From Nemesobacter sp965249045 (GTDB lineage: Bacteria > Desulfobacterota_D > UBA1144 > Nemesobacterales > Nemesobacteraceae), in contig OZ252213.1 in the NCBI GenBank assembly GCA_965249045.1, positions 806,001 through 870,000 of the forward strand: a stretch of 64,000 bases of DNA. The letters run 5' to 3'. A program made the translations under genes and the position numbers. Shown here one piece after another: positions 35,460 through 44,230 of this stretch (positions within the stretch are counted from its first letter, which is position 1; each line of letters begins with the position of its first letter). The notes under the pieces are model-generated. The model saw only the letters and a list, made by a program, of their open reading frames with translations. It did not search any database and was not told the origin of the DNA.

Positions 35460-36794
35460 ATGTTTGAAGGAATCTCGAAAAAACTCGGCTCCACCCTCAA
35501 AAAGATAGGGGGGTACGGAAAGCTAAGCGAAAAGAACATAGAAGACGCGCTTCGAGAGGTGCGCCTGAGCCTTCTTGAAGCCGATGTCAATTTCAGGGTG
35601 GTCCGCCAGTTCACAGGGCTTGTCAAGGAAAGGGCGCTGGGTCAGGAAGTCGAGAGGAGCCTCAATCCGGGACAGCAGTTCATAAAAATAGTAAAAGAGG
35701 AGCTTGCAGGTATTCTGGGGCGGGAGAACGAACCTCTGAATCTTAACGTTTCTCCTCCCGTGATAATAATGCTGGTCGGGCTTCAGGGTTCGGGAAAAAC
35801 CACCACGGCATCGAAGCTTGCCAAGTTTCTTAAGGAACGCCATGGAAAAACTCCCCTGCTAGTTCCCGCGGACATCTACCGCCCCGCCGCGATAGAGCAG
35901 CTGAAAGTACTCGGGAAAAAAATAGACGTAGCCGTCTACGATACGGTTGCCGGGACGGACCCCGTGGATGTGTGCGCAGATGCGGTTTCAGGCTCGGCAA
36001 AACAAGGGGCGGACGCGGTGATCATAGACACTGCGGGACGTCTCCACCTCGACCGCGAGCTTATGGATGAGCTTGGGAACATAAAGAAGAAGATAAATCC
36101 CCATGAAATCCTCCTTGTTGCCGACTCGATGACGGGACAGGATGCCGTGAACGTTTCGCAGGGCTTCGATGAAGCCGTTGACCTGGACGGCGTGATTCTC
36201 ACCAAGATGGACGCGGACGCGAGAGGAGGGGCTGCGCTTTCGATAAAGGCTACCACTGGCAAACCGATCAAGTTTTTCGGAACGGGAGAGAAAGCCGACG
36301 CGCTTGAGGTCTTTCATCCCGAGAGGATAGCCTCGAGAATCCTGGGCATGGGGGACGTCCTAAGCCTGATAGAGAAGGCAGAAGACGCTTTCGAGGAAGA
36401 CCGAACGAGAAAACTTGCCGAAAGGATATCCAAAAAACAGTTCTCCCTTGAAGACTACAGGGAATCCATAGTAGCCATGAGCAAACTAGGCTCGATAGAA
36501 AACATAGCGCACATGGTTCCCGGCATGAAGAAGATCACCGATAACCCCGAAGCGATGGTAAAGGCCGAGGAGGAGATAAAAAAAAGCCTCGCAATAATCA
36601 ACTCCATGACCTTCCCCGAGAGAAAGAACCACACTATTCTAAACGGCAGCCGCAGGAAGAGAATAGCGAAGGGAAGCGGGACTACGGTGCCTGACGTGAA
36701 CCGCATGATAAAAAACTACATACAGATGAGAAGCATGATGAAAAACATGGGAAAAACGGGTAAACTAGCAAAGAGAATGATGAAGTTCAGATAG
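35460..36794 (+). CDS. ffh: Signal recognition particle GTPase Ffh
   Basis: A 444-residue protein that binds signal peptides and 4.5S RNA and delivers nascent chains to FtsY. The N domain begins at MFEGISKKLGSTLKK, the G domain has GLQGSGKTTTASKLA, DIYRPAA, DTAGRLHLD and TKMDADARGG, and the C-terminal M domain is Met-rich (MIKNYIQMRSMMKNM). I choose ATG 35460; an in-frame TTG eight codons earlier adds un-Ffh-like residues. It leads the rpsP-rimM-trmD-rplS group, a common arrangement. Confidence 0.95.
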   Translation: MFEGISKKLGSTLKKIGGYGKLSEKNIEDALREVRLSLLEADVNFRVVRQFTGLVKERALGQEVERSLNPGQQFIKIVKEELAGILGRENEPLNLNVSPPVIIMLVGLQGSGKTTTASKLAKFLKERHGKTPLLVPADIYRPAAIEQLKVLGKKIDVAVYDTVAGTDPVDVCADAVSGSAKQGADAVIIDTAGRLHLDRELMDELGNIKKKINPHEILLVADSMTGQDAVNVSQGFDEAVDLDGVILTKMDADARGGAALSIKATTGKPIKFFGTGEKADALEVFHPERIASRILGMGDVLSLIEKAEDAFEEDRTRKLAERISKKQFSLEDYRESIVAMSKLGSIENIAHMVPGMKKITDNPEAMVKAEEEIKKSLAIINSMTFPERKNHTILNGSRRKRIAKGSGTTVPDVNRMIKNYIQMRSMMKNMGKTGKLAKRMMKFR

Positions 36795-36837
36795 TGGGAG
36801 CATATCTTTAATCCCGAATTCAGGAGGTAGTAGCAGT

Positions 36838-37071
36838 TTGGTCAAGATAAGATTGAGCAGGATCGGATCCAAGAATAGGCCGTTTTACAGGATAGTCGCC
36901 GCGGATGTTCGTTCCCCGCGCGATGGGAAGTTTCTTGAAATACTGGGACATTACGACCCGAGAAAAAAACCCCACGAACTTAAGATAAACATAGAGAGAG
37001 TAAAAGCATGGATGGATAACGGTGCCAAGGCAACCAACAGGGTGAGCAAGCTCATGTCGCAGGTTACGTAG
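36838..37071 (+). CDS. rpsP: 30S ribosomal protein S16
   Basis: A 77-residue protein of the small ribosomal subunit. The N-terminus VKIRLSRIGSKNRPFYRIV is the S16 signature. The initiation codon is TTG at 36838, behind AGGAGG at good spacing, which is notable for a ribosomal protein. The length is slightly short but normal. Confidence 0.96.
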   Translation: MVKIRLSRIGSKNRPFYRIVAADVRSPRDGKFLEILGHYDPRKKPHELKINIERVKAWMDNGAKATNRVSKLMSQVT

Positions 37072-37133
37072 CACATTTTCTTCCACGCGAGAATTTAGGC
37101 AGAAAGATTTTAGTTTCAGGAGGGATGCTCCTT

Positions 37134-37373
37134 ATGAGTCAACTCGGAGAGTTTGTCGAGTTCATGGCCAAATCCATTGTCGATAATCCCGAAGAGGTTA
37201 AGGTGACGGAAGTCGCGGGTGAGAAAACTATGGTTATTGAGCTTAGAGTGGCCCAAGAGGACTTGGGGAAGGTAATCGGAAAACAGGGAAGAACTGCAAA
37301 GGCGATTCGCAGCATATTGAGTGCCGCAGCCGCGAAGATGAAAAAACGCGCCGTTTTGGAGATTCTTGAGTAG
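37134..37373 (+). CDS. khpA: KH-domain RNA-binding protein KhpA
   Basis: A 79-residue single KH-domain protein. The RNA-binding loop is GKVIGKQGRTAKAIR (about residues 47-61). It is normally coded between rpsP and rimM, as here, and acts as an RNA chaperone, with KhpB as partner in Gram-positives. GGAGGG lies nine bases before ATG 37134; the ATG three codons earlier is too close to it. Confidence 0.92.
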   Translation: MSQLGEFVEFMAKSIVDNPEEVKVTEVAGEKTMVIELRVAQEDLGKVIGKQGRTAKAIRSILSAAAAKMKKRAVLEILE

Positions 37374-37375
37374 CA

Positions 37376-37903
37376 TTGCCGGAAAACGCGAAACAAAGTC
37401 TTGTCCTCTACGGAAAGATAACAAAAAGACACGGCCTCTATGGTGAAGTGAAAATGTTTGCCTTCGGCGGACGCCCAGAAAACCTCTCCGGGGTAAAAGA
37501 AGTCTATATAGAAGTTCCCGACCGGACAGAACCCCGAAGATTCAACCTGTCCCGGATAAAATTCCAGAAAAAAACCGCGATTTTGAAATTAAAGGGCATC
37601 GATACCCCCGAGGCCGCAGACGGACTGAGGGATCTCCACGTACTGATTGAAAGAGACAATCTGCAGTCCCCGGGAGAAGATGAGTATTTCTGGTCTGATC
37701 TCATCGGGCTTCAGGTCCGTACCACCTGCGGGGACAATGTCGGAGAGGTAAAGGACCTTATCGATTCGGGTGGACACGATATTCTCGTGATAAAAAGCAC
37801 GAGGCGGGAATTCCTGGTACCATTCGTCAAAAAATTCGTGACCGCGGTGGATCTTGACGGTTCAGTGATTACCGTGGAACCGGTAGAAGGGCTCCTTGAT
37901 TAG
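37376..37903 (+). CDS. rimM: Ribosome maturation factor RimM
   Basis: A 175-residue 30S assembly factor that binds S19 and aids maturation of the 16S head domain. The N-terminal RimM barrel (about 8-95, KITKRHGLYGEVKMF) and the C-terminal PRC-like barrel (about 100-172, FLVPFVKKFVTAVDL) are both present. The start is TTG 37376, two bases after the khpA stop, so translation is probably coupled. Confidence 0.92.
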   Translation: MPENAKQSLVLYGKITKRHGLYGEVKMFAFGGRPENLSGVKEVYIEVPDRTEPRRFNLSRIKFQKKTAILKLKGIDTPEAADGLRDLHVLIERDNLQSPGEDEYFWSDLIGLQVRTTCGDNVGEVKDLIDSGGHDILVIKSTRREFLVPFVKKFVTAVDLDGSVITVEPVEGLLD

Positions 37904-37918
37904 CCTCGTGATGCTGCG

Positions 37919-39217
37919 ATGAAGTTTGATATAGTAACAATCTTCCCTGATTTCTTTGATTCCATTTTCTCGTTCGGAGTGATAAGCAGGGCCGTTGAGA
38001 ACAAGACGGTGGAGATAAACGTCCACGATCTTAGAAGCTATTCAGGCGCGAAGCACGGAAAAACTGATGACACCCCATACGGCGGGGGAAGCGGAATGCT
38101 TATGACCCCGGAACCTATAGGAAACGCCATCGACCGGATAAGGGAAAAAGGACTTCGCTCCGCCGTAATTCTCACGACCCCCAAGGGAGAGGAATTTGAC
38201 GACCGCAAAGCGCAGGAGCTCTGCGGGTTTGAACAGCTGATAATCCTCTGCGGCCGGTACGAAGGGGTGGACGACAGGGTGAACGAACTTTACGTCGACA
38301 TGAAGATATCAACCGGGAAATACATAAATTCCGGGGGAGAATACGCCTGCTCGCTTATAGTGGACGCCGTATCGAGATACCTTCCCGGGGTTCTCGGAAA
38401 CACGGAGTCTCTTGCTTCTGAATCTCTTAAAAACGGGCTTCTTGAGTATCCTCAGTACACAAAGCCGCGAACTTACAGGGGAAAGAAGGTTCCCGAGGTG
38501 CTTCTTTCGGGAGACCATGGAGAGATAAGGAAATGGAAGAGGCGGGAGAGCATAAAAAGCACTTTCATCCAGAATCCGGCTTTTCTTGACGACGCGCAGC
38601 TCTCCGGGGAGGAGGATGACTTTCTAAAGGAGCTTAAAGCCGAGAATCCTCCCGGTTTTAAGGTTTATATAGCGTTGGTTCATTATCCGGCCTACAACAG
38701 CCGCCTTGAAGTCGTCTCGACTGCATTTAAGAGCATAGACGCACACGACGTATCCAGAGACGCCACTACTTACGGAGTGAGAAAACTTTATCTTATAAAT
38801 CCCGTGGAGGAACAGCGCCGCCTAGCGGGGAGACTTGTTGATCACTGGACCGAGGGAGCGGGAAAAAATTTTAACGAGACTAAAAGCAAAGCTTTTGGCA
38901 TTATAAGCATAATGAGCACAATCGAGGAGACCGTGGGGCAGATAGAGGAAATTGAGGGAAAAAAGCCGAAGATGGTGGTTACAGACGCCCGCTTTTCAAA
39001 CGACATGACTGGCTACAGGGTGCTTCGGGAAAAAATATTCGAAAACACGGATCCTTTTCTGATTCTTTTCGGTACGGGGTCGGGACTCACGCGTGAAACG
39101 ATAGAAGTGGCCGACTATGTGCTCAAACCCGTAAGCGGTTACACTGGATTCAATCATCTTTCAGTAAGAAGCGCGGCCGCCATAGTGCTTGACAGGCTGC
39201 TTTCCTGCGGAGCCTGA
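37919..39217 (+). CDS. trmD: TrmD tRNA m1G37 methyltransferase fused to a second SPOUT domain
   Basis: A 432-residue protein, nearly twice the length of ordinary TrmD (~240-250). Residues 1 to ~235 are TrmD, with the knot motifs LCGRYEGVDDRV and NSGGEYACSLIVDAVSRYLPG (cited in part as GGEYACSLIVDAV). They methylate G37 of tRNAs with a G at position 36. Residues ~240-432 match the Methyltrn_RNA_4 SPOUT family (VYIALVHYPAYN, TDARFSNDM, LLFGTGSGLT-like LFGTGSGL). In deltaproteobacteria that protein is usually a separate gene beside trmD. The reading frame is continuous across the junction near 38,640, so this is a real fusion in the sequence as given. Confidence 0.93.
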   Translation: MKFDIVTIFPDFFDSIFSFGVISRAVENKTVEINVHDLRSYSGAKHGKTDDTPYGGGSGMLMTPEPIGNAIDRIREKGLRSAVILTTPKGEEFDDRKAQELCGFEQLIILCGRYEGVDDRVNELYVDMKISTGKYINSGGEYACSLIVDAVSRYLPGVLGNTESLASESLKNGLLEYPQYTKPRTYRGKKVPEVLLSGDHGEIRKWKRRESIKSTFIQNPAFLDDAQLSGEEDDFLKELKAENPPGFKVYIALVHYPAYNSRLEVVSTAFKSIDAHDVSRDATTYGVRKLYLINPVEEQRRLAGRLVDHWTEGAGKNFNETKSKAFGIISIMSTIEETVGQIEEIEGKKPKMVVTDARFSNDMTGYRVLREKIFENTDPFLILFGTGSGLTRETIEVADYVLKPVSGYTGFNHLSVRSAAAIVLDRLLSCGA

Positions 39218-39281
39218 CTAGGTGGGATGGACGCTTCGGGAAATCTCCGGGAGCGGCTGAAAAAAAAGCTCTTTTAATATT

Positions 39282-39310
39282 TTGACAACACCGTAGAGGT
39301 TCTGTATATT
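39282..39310 (+). promoter_or_regulatory. Promoter for rplS
   Basis: A perfect TTGACA at 39282-39287 and TATATT at 39305-39310 are separated by 17 bases. Transcription would start near 39317, giving a ~25 nt leader for rplS independent of the upstream trmD operon. Confidence 0.7.
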
Positions 39311-39341
39311 CAACATCCCGCGAAAAGGAAGATTGAAAAAA

Positions 39342-39686
39342 ATGGGAATTATAGCAGAAGTTGAAAAAAAACACCTGAGAACCGACCTGCCGGAATTTCG
39401 GGCCGGGGACACGGTATCGGTCCACTACAACATTAAGGAAGGCGAAAGGAGAAGGATCCAGGTTTTTGAAGGCACCGTGATAGCCAGAAAAGGCTCGGGC
39501 TTCAGGGAAACTTTCACGGTAAGAAAGGTTTCCTACGGTATCGGCGTCGAGAGAATCTTCCCCGTACACTCCCCGCTTATAGGGAAAATAGAGGTAAAAA
39601 GAAAAGGCCGCGTGAGAAGGGCCAAGCTTTACTACCTAAGAGGCCTTTCAAAGAAAGCCAGCAGGATAAGGGAGAGAAGCTCCTAG
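39342..39686 (+). CDS. rplS: 50S ribosomal protein L19
   Basis: A 114-residue protein at the interface of the ribosomal subunits. Typical motifs are FRAGDTVSVHYNIKEGERRRI (in part FRAGDTVSVHYNI), FEGTVIARKGSG and GVERIFPVHSPLI. ATG 39342 is preferred over TTG 39333 because AAGGAAG sits at the right distance from the ATG. It has its own promoter. Its end overlaps the convergent phosphatidyltransferase gene by four bases. Confidence 0.95.
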   Translation: MGIIAEVEKKHLRTDLPEFRAGDTVSVHYNIKEGERRRIQVFEGTVIARKGSGFRETFTVRKVSYGIGVERIFPVHSPLIGKIEVKRKGRVRRAKLYYLRGLSKKASRIRERSS

Positions 39687-40423
39687 TCTGTGGCCCCGGT
39701 TCCGTCCGTCCCACCGTCTCCCGCTTCGTCTATCTTCTTCATTACATGAGCCATCCTCTGGATCGATGTGTAAAAGGAGAAGAGAAACAGAATGATGACC
39801 GAGAGTTTCAGAAGGTAATCCCTGTTTCCGAACCCGAGAAAAAAAGTAACTATGTTGCCGAGGAAGTTAAACGCCGCGAGAACCCCGAGGTAGGCTACCC
39901 TCTCGGTTCTCTGCATTATCCCTACCTCGCAGTCGATTCCAAGCCCCTCTGCCCTGGCTTTTGTGTAGCTGACCATCATGGAACAGCTGACTATCAGGAA
40001 AACTATGTAAACGAAAAAAGTGTCTCTGAAAAAGCTCAGAAGACCCATGTAGATAAGAACTTCCGAATATCTGTCCACGCAGGAGTCAAAGAAAGCTCCC
40101 TTGGGTGAATTGAGACCTTGTGCGCGTGCCACCCTGCCGTCGAAAATGTCAAAGGTCGAACCGGCCAGCAGCAGCACCCCTGCTATGAAGATCATGCCCA
40201 GATGGAAAAAGTAGCCGGCGAGCGCGGAAACCAGCAGCGTGGTAATAGTAAGTACGTTGGGGCGGAACTTCCTGTCTATGAGAAAGTCCTCTACGGGGCT
40301 CATGAGAAAGACCCACCAGGACTTGATCCCGCCCGAAAGAAGCTTGGAAGAGTCCGGTTTTCTCCCGGTCTTCGATCTCTCGTCGGTTTCTTCGGAGTTA
40401 GCGGATATCCGTTCGTTTTCCAT
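39683..40423 (-). CDS. CDP-alcohol phosphatidyltransferase family protein
   Basis: A 246-residue membrane enzyme of phospholipid head-group transfer. The full CDP-AP motif D-x2-D-G-x2-A-R-x8-G-x3-D-x3-D is visible from DIFDGRVARAQG to FFDSCVDR. About six hydrophobic segments follow. The head-group alcohol (glycerol phosphate, inositol phosphate or other) cannot be told from the sequence. The N-terminal 35 residues and the C-terminal tail are polar and probably disordered. Confidence 0.87.
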   Translation of the reverse strand: MENERISANSEETDERSKTGRKPDSSKLLSGGIKSWWVFLMSPVEDFLIDRKFRPNVLTITTLLVSALAGYFFHLGMIFIAGVLLLAGSTFDIFDGRVARAQGLNSPKGAFFDSCVDRYSEVLIYMGLLSFFRDTFFVYIVFLIVSCSMMVSYTKARAEGLGIDCEVGIMQRTERVAYLGVLAAFNFLGNIVTFFLGFGNRDYLLKLSVIILFLFSFYTSIQRMAHVMKKIDEAGDGGTDGTGATD

Positions 40424-40497
40424 GGGAAAAAATAATAACCTGTAATCTCCCCTGTAGTCTATCTGCGGGCAGACAGTATATACCCGCCCTCCGCCGA

Positions 40498-41034
40498 TCA
40501 GTCATTGAGAGTTACGTAAAACTTGAAGTCTCTTTCTTTCTCCTTTATCTCGCTTCCGTATTCCCGCGCCTGCTCCTTGGATTGAAAGGTTCCTATCCTC
40601 ACCCTGTAGAAAGTGGTGATTTCAGAAGGCGAGTACTCTCTTATAAAAGCTGGATACCCTTTGTCTTTGTAAAACTTTACCGTGCGGTTGGCGACTTTCT
40701 TGCTAAGGAAGGAGCTGATCTGAATAGTGTATTTGTGATCGGGGTTGATCATCGCCGACAGGTACTTGTCACGAGTGGATATTCTATCCGAAGAAGATTC
40801 GTCCGTGGATGCGGCCGGGTTTTCCTCTTCGCCGCTCGGGGATTCCCCTCGCGGTACAAACGAAAACAGTTTTTCCAGCAGACCGGGAGATTTCTCCGCC
40901 GAAGCGGGCTCGTCTGTGGGTATGAATTTCTTCCCCACTACAACTCCCAGAGAAAACACCATTGTGAAAACAACGAGAAAAACTAGGGACAGATGCAGCA
41001 CCCGAGGATTTTTTTCTTTTCTTTCTTCAGTCAT
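40498..41034 (-). CDS. SPOR-domain envelope protein
   Basis: A 178-residue protein with a short cytoplasmic N-terminus, one transmembrane helix (about residues 14-34, LSLVFLVVFTMVFSLGVVVG) and a Ser/Glu-rich linker. The C-terminal SPOR domain (about 100-176, YTIQISSFLSKKVAN, FYRVRIGTFQSKEQA) binds denuded septal glycan, so a division role is likely, as for FtsN or DedD. It starts two bases after the argS stop. Confidence 0.88.
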   Translation of the reverse strand: MTEERKEKNPRVLHLSLVFLVVFTMVFSLGVVVGKKFIPTDEPASAEKSPGLLEKLFSFVPRGESPSGEEENPAASTDESSSDRISTRDKYLSAMINPDHKYTIQISSFLSKKVANRTVKFYKDKGYPAFIREYSPSEITTFYRVRIGTFQSKEQAREYGSEIKEKERDFKFYVTLND

Positions 41035-41036
41035 TT

Positions 41037-42710
41037 TTACATGCTCCGGGGAGCGGTTATTCCGAGAAGCCCGAGACCGTTTTCTATAACTACCTGTACG
41101 CAGCGGGCCAAGTAAAGCCTCGCGGAAGCCTTATCGGCGTTCTCTGAGTCCAGTATCCTTGTTTTATTGTAATAAAAATGAAACTCAGCCGCCAATTCCT
41201 GAAGATAATAGACTACCTTATGCGGAGAAAGCGACTCGGCCGCGGAGGGGACGATCTCAGGGAATCTGAGAAGTCTTTTCACTATGCTTCGTTCCTCATC
41301 CTCTGAGAGCAGGTCAAGATGTTTTTCCGAAGCGCTCACTCCCGCTTCCGCCGAGTTTCTTAGCAGGCTTGAAATCCTCGCGTTTGCGTACTGAACGTAG
41401 TAAACGGGATTTTCGCTTGACTCTTTTTTCGCCAGGGAAAGATCGAAATCAAGGTGACTGTCCGAGCTTCTCATCAGCAGAAAGAATCTCGCGGCGTCAC
41501 ACCCGACTTCGCGCAGCACTTCGCGAAGCGTAACGTAATCTCCCGTTCTTTTCGACATCGGAATTTCCTCGCCGTCCCTTACGAGCCTCACGAACTGTAT
41601 AAGAAGTACCTGCAGAGAAGATTCATCCAGGCCAAGGGCCTTCATGGATGACTTAAGGCGCGAGACGTGACTGTGGTGGTCGGCCCCCCAGACGTTTATC
41701 AGCCTGGAAAAGCCCCTTGAGTATTTATCCACGTGGTAAGCTATGTCGGAGAGAAAATAAGTAGGGGTGCCGTCTGTTTTTATTATTACCCAGTCCTTGC
41801 CGTCCCCGTACAGGGAAGCCTTGAACCAAAGCGCCTGCTCTTTTTTCTCGACTGCGTCAAGATTTTCAAGTCTGGCGAGAGTTTCGGCAATTTTTTCTTT
41901 CCCTGAGTCGCGGCCATGTATTTCGGTTCTCTCGCTGTACCAGTTGTCAAAATCCACCCTCAGGTCCAGAAGGTCAGCTTTTATTTCCTCAAGCAGTTCT
42001 GAGTAGGCAAACTCTTTGCAAAACTCGATAGCGGCTGATTCATCCCCGGGCACTTGCGGACATCTCTCCGATTTCTTTATTTCCCCGGCGAGTTCAGAGA
42101 TGTATTCTCCGTGATACCCGTCTTCTGGAAGCTCTTTTGTGAGTCCGTACAAGTGTGCGAGGGCCGAGTATACGGACTCGCCGAGCATATCCATCTGCCT
42201 GCCCGCATCGTTTACGTAAAATTCCCTGGTCACCTCATATCCGCAAAAGGAAAGCATTCTGGACACCGAATCTCCGACAACGGCGTTTCGCGCGTGACCG
42301 AAATGAAGGTAACCCGTAGGATTGGCGCTTACGAACTCAACCATTACCTTCTGTCCGGAACCCTCGCGGGAAGCTCCGTATCGGTCGCCCAGACGAAGAA
42401 TTTCCCGAAGTCCGGATCCGAACAGAGTCTCGTTAACGAAAAAATTGATAAATCCCGGCCCGGCGATATCAAGCCTTTCTATGAAGTCGCACTGGCGCTG
42501 CTCTATGGCCTCTACTATGCTTTGCGCGACTTCGCGCGGATTCGTGCCCGTCATGCTTCCTATAACAAGCGCCGCGTTTGTGGAGAAATCGCCGAATTCC
42601 TTTTTTTTCGGAACCGACACCTCAAACTCCGCCTTGTCCCCCGTCGGGATTCCGGGAAACGCAAGCGAATCCACGGACTCTTTTATTACTTTCAGTATTT
42701 CGTCCTTCAT
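41037..42710 (-). CDS. argS: Arginyl-tRNA synthetase
   Basis: A 557-residue class I aminoacyl-tRNA synthetase. The HIGH-type motif is in ANPTGYLHFGHARNAV (about residues 132-147), and the KMSKS equivalent is MSKRTGDYV. The N-terminal Arg-tRNA recognition domain and C-terminal DALR anticodon-binding domain with YVQYANARISSLLRN are present. Its ATG overlaps the stop of the phosphatase gene (ATGA). It is followed closely by the SPOR gene. Confidence 0.95.
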   Translation of the reverse strand: MKDEILKVIKESVDSLAFPGIPTGDKAEFEVSVPKKKEFGDFSTNAALVIGSMTGTNPREVAQSIVEAIEQRQCDFIERLDIAGPGFINFFVNETLFGSGLREILRLGDRYGASREGSGQKVMVEFVSANPTGYLHFGHARNAVVGDSVSRMLSFCGYEVTREFYVNDAGRQMDMLGESVYSALAHLYGLTKELPEDGYHGEYISELAGEIKKSERCPQVPGDESAAIEFCKEFAYSELLEEIKADLLDLRVDFDNWYSERTEIHGRDSGKEKIAETLARLENLDAVEKKEQALWFKASLYGDGKDWVIIKTDGTPTYFLSDIAYHVDKYSRGFSRLINVWGADHHSHVSRLKSSMKALGLDESSLQVLLIQFVRLVRDGEEIPMSKRTGDYVTLREVLREVGCDAARFFLLMRSSDSHLDFDLSLAKKESSENPVYYVQYANARISSLLRNSAEAGVSASEKHLDLLSEDEERSIVKRLLRFPEIVPSAAESLSPHKVVYYLQELAAEFHFYYNKTRILDSENADKASARLYLARCVQVVIENGLGLLGITAPRSM

Positions 42711-43351
42711 GAATTTTCGTGGCCTGTCTTATCGCCGGGAGGGCCCAAGTGATCAATATTGTTAAAGGATATTATAATGAATCTGTCGTCACATATCTCA
42801 ACAACGCTTTTTGAGGCTTCATCCACCATGTAATCGCGGAATTCCTTGAGCGAACTTCCGGCAAATCTGCAAAGCAGGATCCCTATAACCAGATTGTGGC
42901 TTACGATCACTATGTTCTGCGACCCGAAGCAACTTCTGATATCCGCGACGGCATCAAGCGCCCTTTGCTGAACGCCGCTTAGGGTCTCTCCCCCGGGCAG
43001 CTGCAGGGTTTCTGGGTCTCTGCGCCAGTGCTCAAGTACGTCAGAATATTTCTCCCTTATGTAGGAGAAATCAAGCCCTTCAAAAACTCCCTGGTCCATC
43101 TCCCGGAGATCATCCCTGATATTAAGGTCAAGGGAGTGATACGCGGCGATTTTCTCCGCCGTAGTCTTTGCCCTTATGAGATCGCTTGAGTATATGCGGT
43201 CGATCCTCTCGTCTTTAAGAGAGAAAGCCACTTTTTCCGCCTGCTCAATTCCGCCACTGTTGAGCGGAACATCGCTTACTCCCTGGCATCTTCCGATTTC
43301 GTTCCAGTCCGTTTTTCCGTGTCTTACGAATATCAGGCGCATACGGATCAC
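42707..43351 (-). CDS. Histidine phosphatase family protein (phosphoglycerate mutase-like)
   Basis: A 214-residue protein of the RHG phosphatase family. The phospho-acceptor motif LIFVRHGKTDWNEIGRCQG is near the N-terminus, and the second catalytic histidine is in IVVSHNLVIGILL. GTG 43351 overlaps the tolA-like stop (GTGA) and an ATG follows three codons later; either could start translation. The substrate is not predictable: sugar phosphates, alpha-ribazole phosphate or others. Confidence 0.88.
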   Translation of the reverse strand: MIRMRLIFVRHGKTDWNEIGRCQGVSDVPLNSGGIEQAEKVAFSLKDERIDRIYSSDLIRAKTTAEKIAAYHSLDLNIRDDLREMDQGVFEGLDFSYIREKYSDVLEHWRRDPETLQLPGGETLSGVQQRALDAVADIRSCFGSQNIVIVSHNLVIGILLCRFAGSSLKEFRDYMVDEASKSVVEICDDRFIIISFNNIDHLGPPGDKTGHENS

Positions 43352-44226
43352 TTTTTACTTTCACATGAAATGATGAAAAATTCCGATTTTATCCTGTCCC
43401 TCAGCTCGTTTGGGGGAGGGGGCAGCGGTGAAGCTGCGTCTACGGCCTTTATGCAGTAAGAATCGAAACTTCTGTTTCCGGAACTTGTTTCTATACCTAC
43501 GTCGTACACCTCTCCGTTTTCTCTCATATGAAAATTCACTTGGGCCGCGAGAAAAGCGCTGGAATCTATGTTAAGGGGCAGGATAAGGTTTCTCTGTATC
43601 CGTTTCGATATTGTTTTGTAATAAACGTCAAGCACAAGCGAGATGAGCCCCGGACCGGCCTTTTTGGAGGCAGGCTGGGCTGACGCCGCTTCCTCTGCTT
43701 TCTCGATACTCCTCAAAACGGATTCCTTTTTGATGTCCCTGATAACTTCTCTCTTTCCGGAGTCAAGAGGATTTTCCTCGGCAGCAGCTTCCTCTTTCTC
43801 AGTTTCGGGCTTCGTGCTCTGCGCGGTCTTTTCTGCAACTGTCTCCTTGCGTGTTGCTACAGGCTCCTTCCGCTTCTCGGGGGGTTTTGTTTCCGCCGGG
43901 GAAACTTTGGGGAGTTCCTGCTTTTTCGCCACGAGTGCAGGCGGACGCTCTTTTTTCCTCTCGGGGGTTTTCACCTGTGCCGAGGGAGTTTTTTTAACTT
44001 TTTTCTCCGCACTTTTTTTTGGTTTCTGGGGACGACTGGGTGACTTTACATCTGATTTTTTTTTGTCGACACGCGGAGCATGGGTCGAAAGTGATACTTC
44101 TATTGAACTTTCCGGGGAAACCTCCCCGTGTCCCCCCACTCCCAGAGAAAGCAGACAGACAACAAGCAGATGAAGACCCAGAGAAACAAAAAGCCCTTTG
44201 CGAAATAGATTCTCTTCTCCCTTCAT
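43348..44226 (-). CDS. tolA: TolA/TonB-type energy-transducing protein
   Basis: A 292-residue protein with one N-terminal transmembrane helix (about residues 10-30) bearing the SxLxH-type signature SLGLHLLVVCLLSL. A long Lys/Pro/Glu-rich periplasmic stretch (about 45-185, predicted extended or helical) leads to a C-terminal domain (about 205-285) with VNFHMRENGEVYDVGIETSS and a putative disulphide. Position directly after tolQ and tolR makes TolA the best name; a TonB assignment cannot be excluded. tolB and pal are not adjacent. Confidence 0.8.
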   Translation of the reverse strand: MKGEENLFRKGLFVSLGLHLLVVCLLSLGVGGHGEVSPESSIEVSLSTHAPRVDKKKSDVKSPSRPQKPKKSAEKKVKKTPSAQVKTPERKKERPPALVAKKQELPKVSPAETKPPEKRKEPVATRKETVAEKTAQSTKPETEKEEAAAEENPLDSGKREVIRDIKKESVLRSIEKAEEAASAQPASKKAGPGLISLVLDVYYKTISKRIQRNLILPLNIDSSAFLAAQVNFHMRENGEVYDVGIETSSGNRSFDSYCIKAVDAASPLPPPPNELRDRIKSEFFIISCESKK

Positions 44227-44230
44227 CTCT

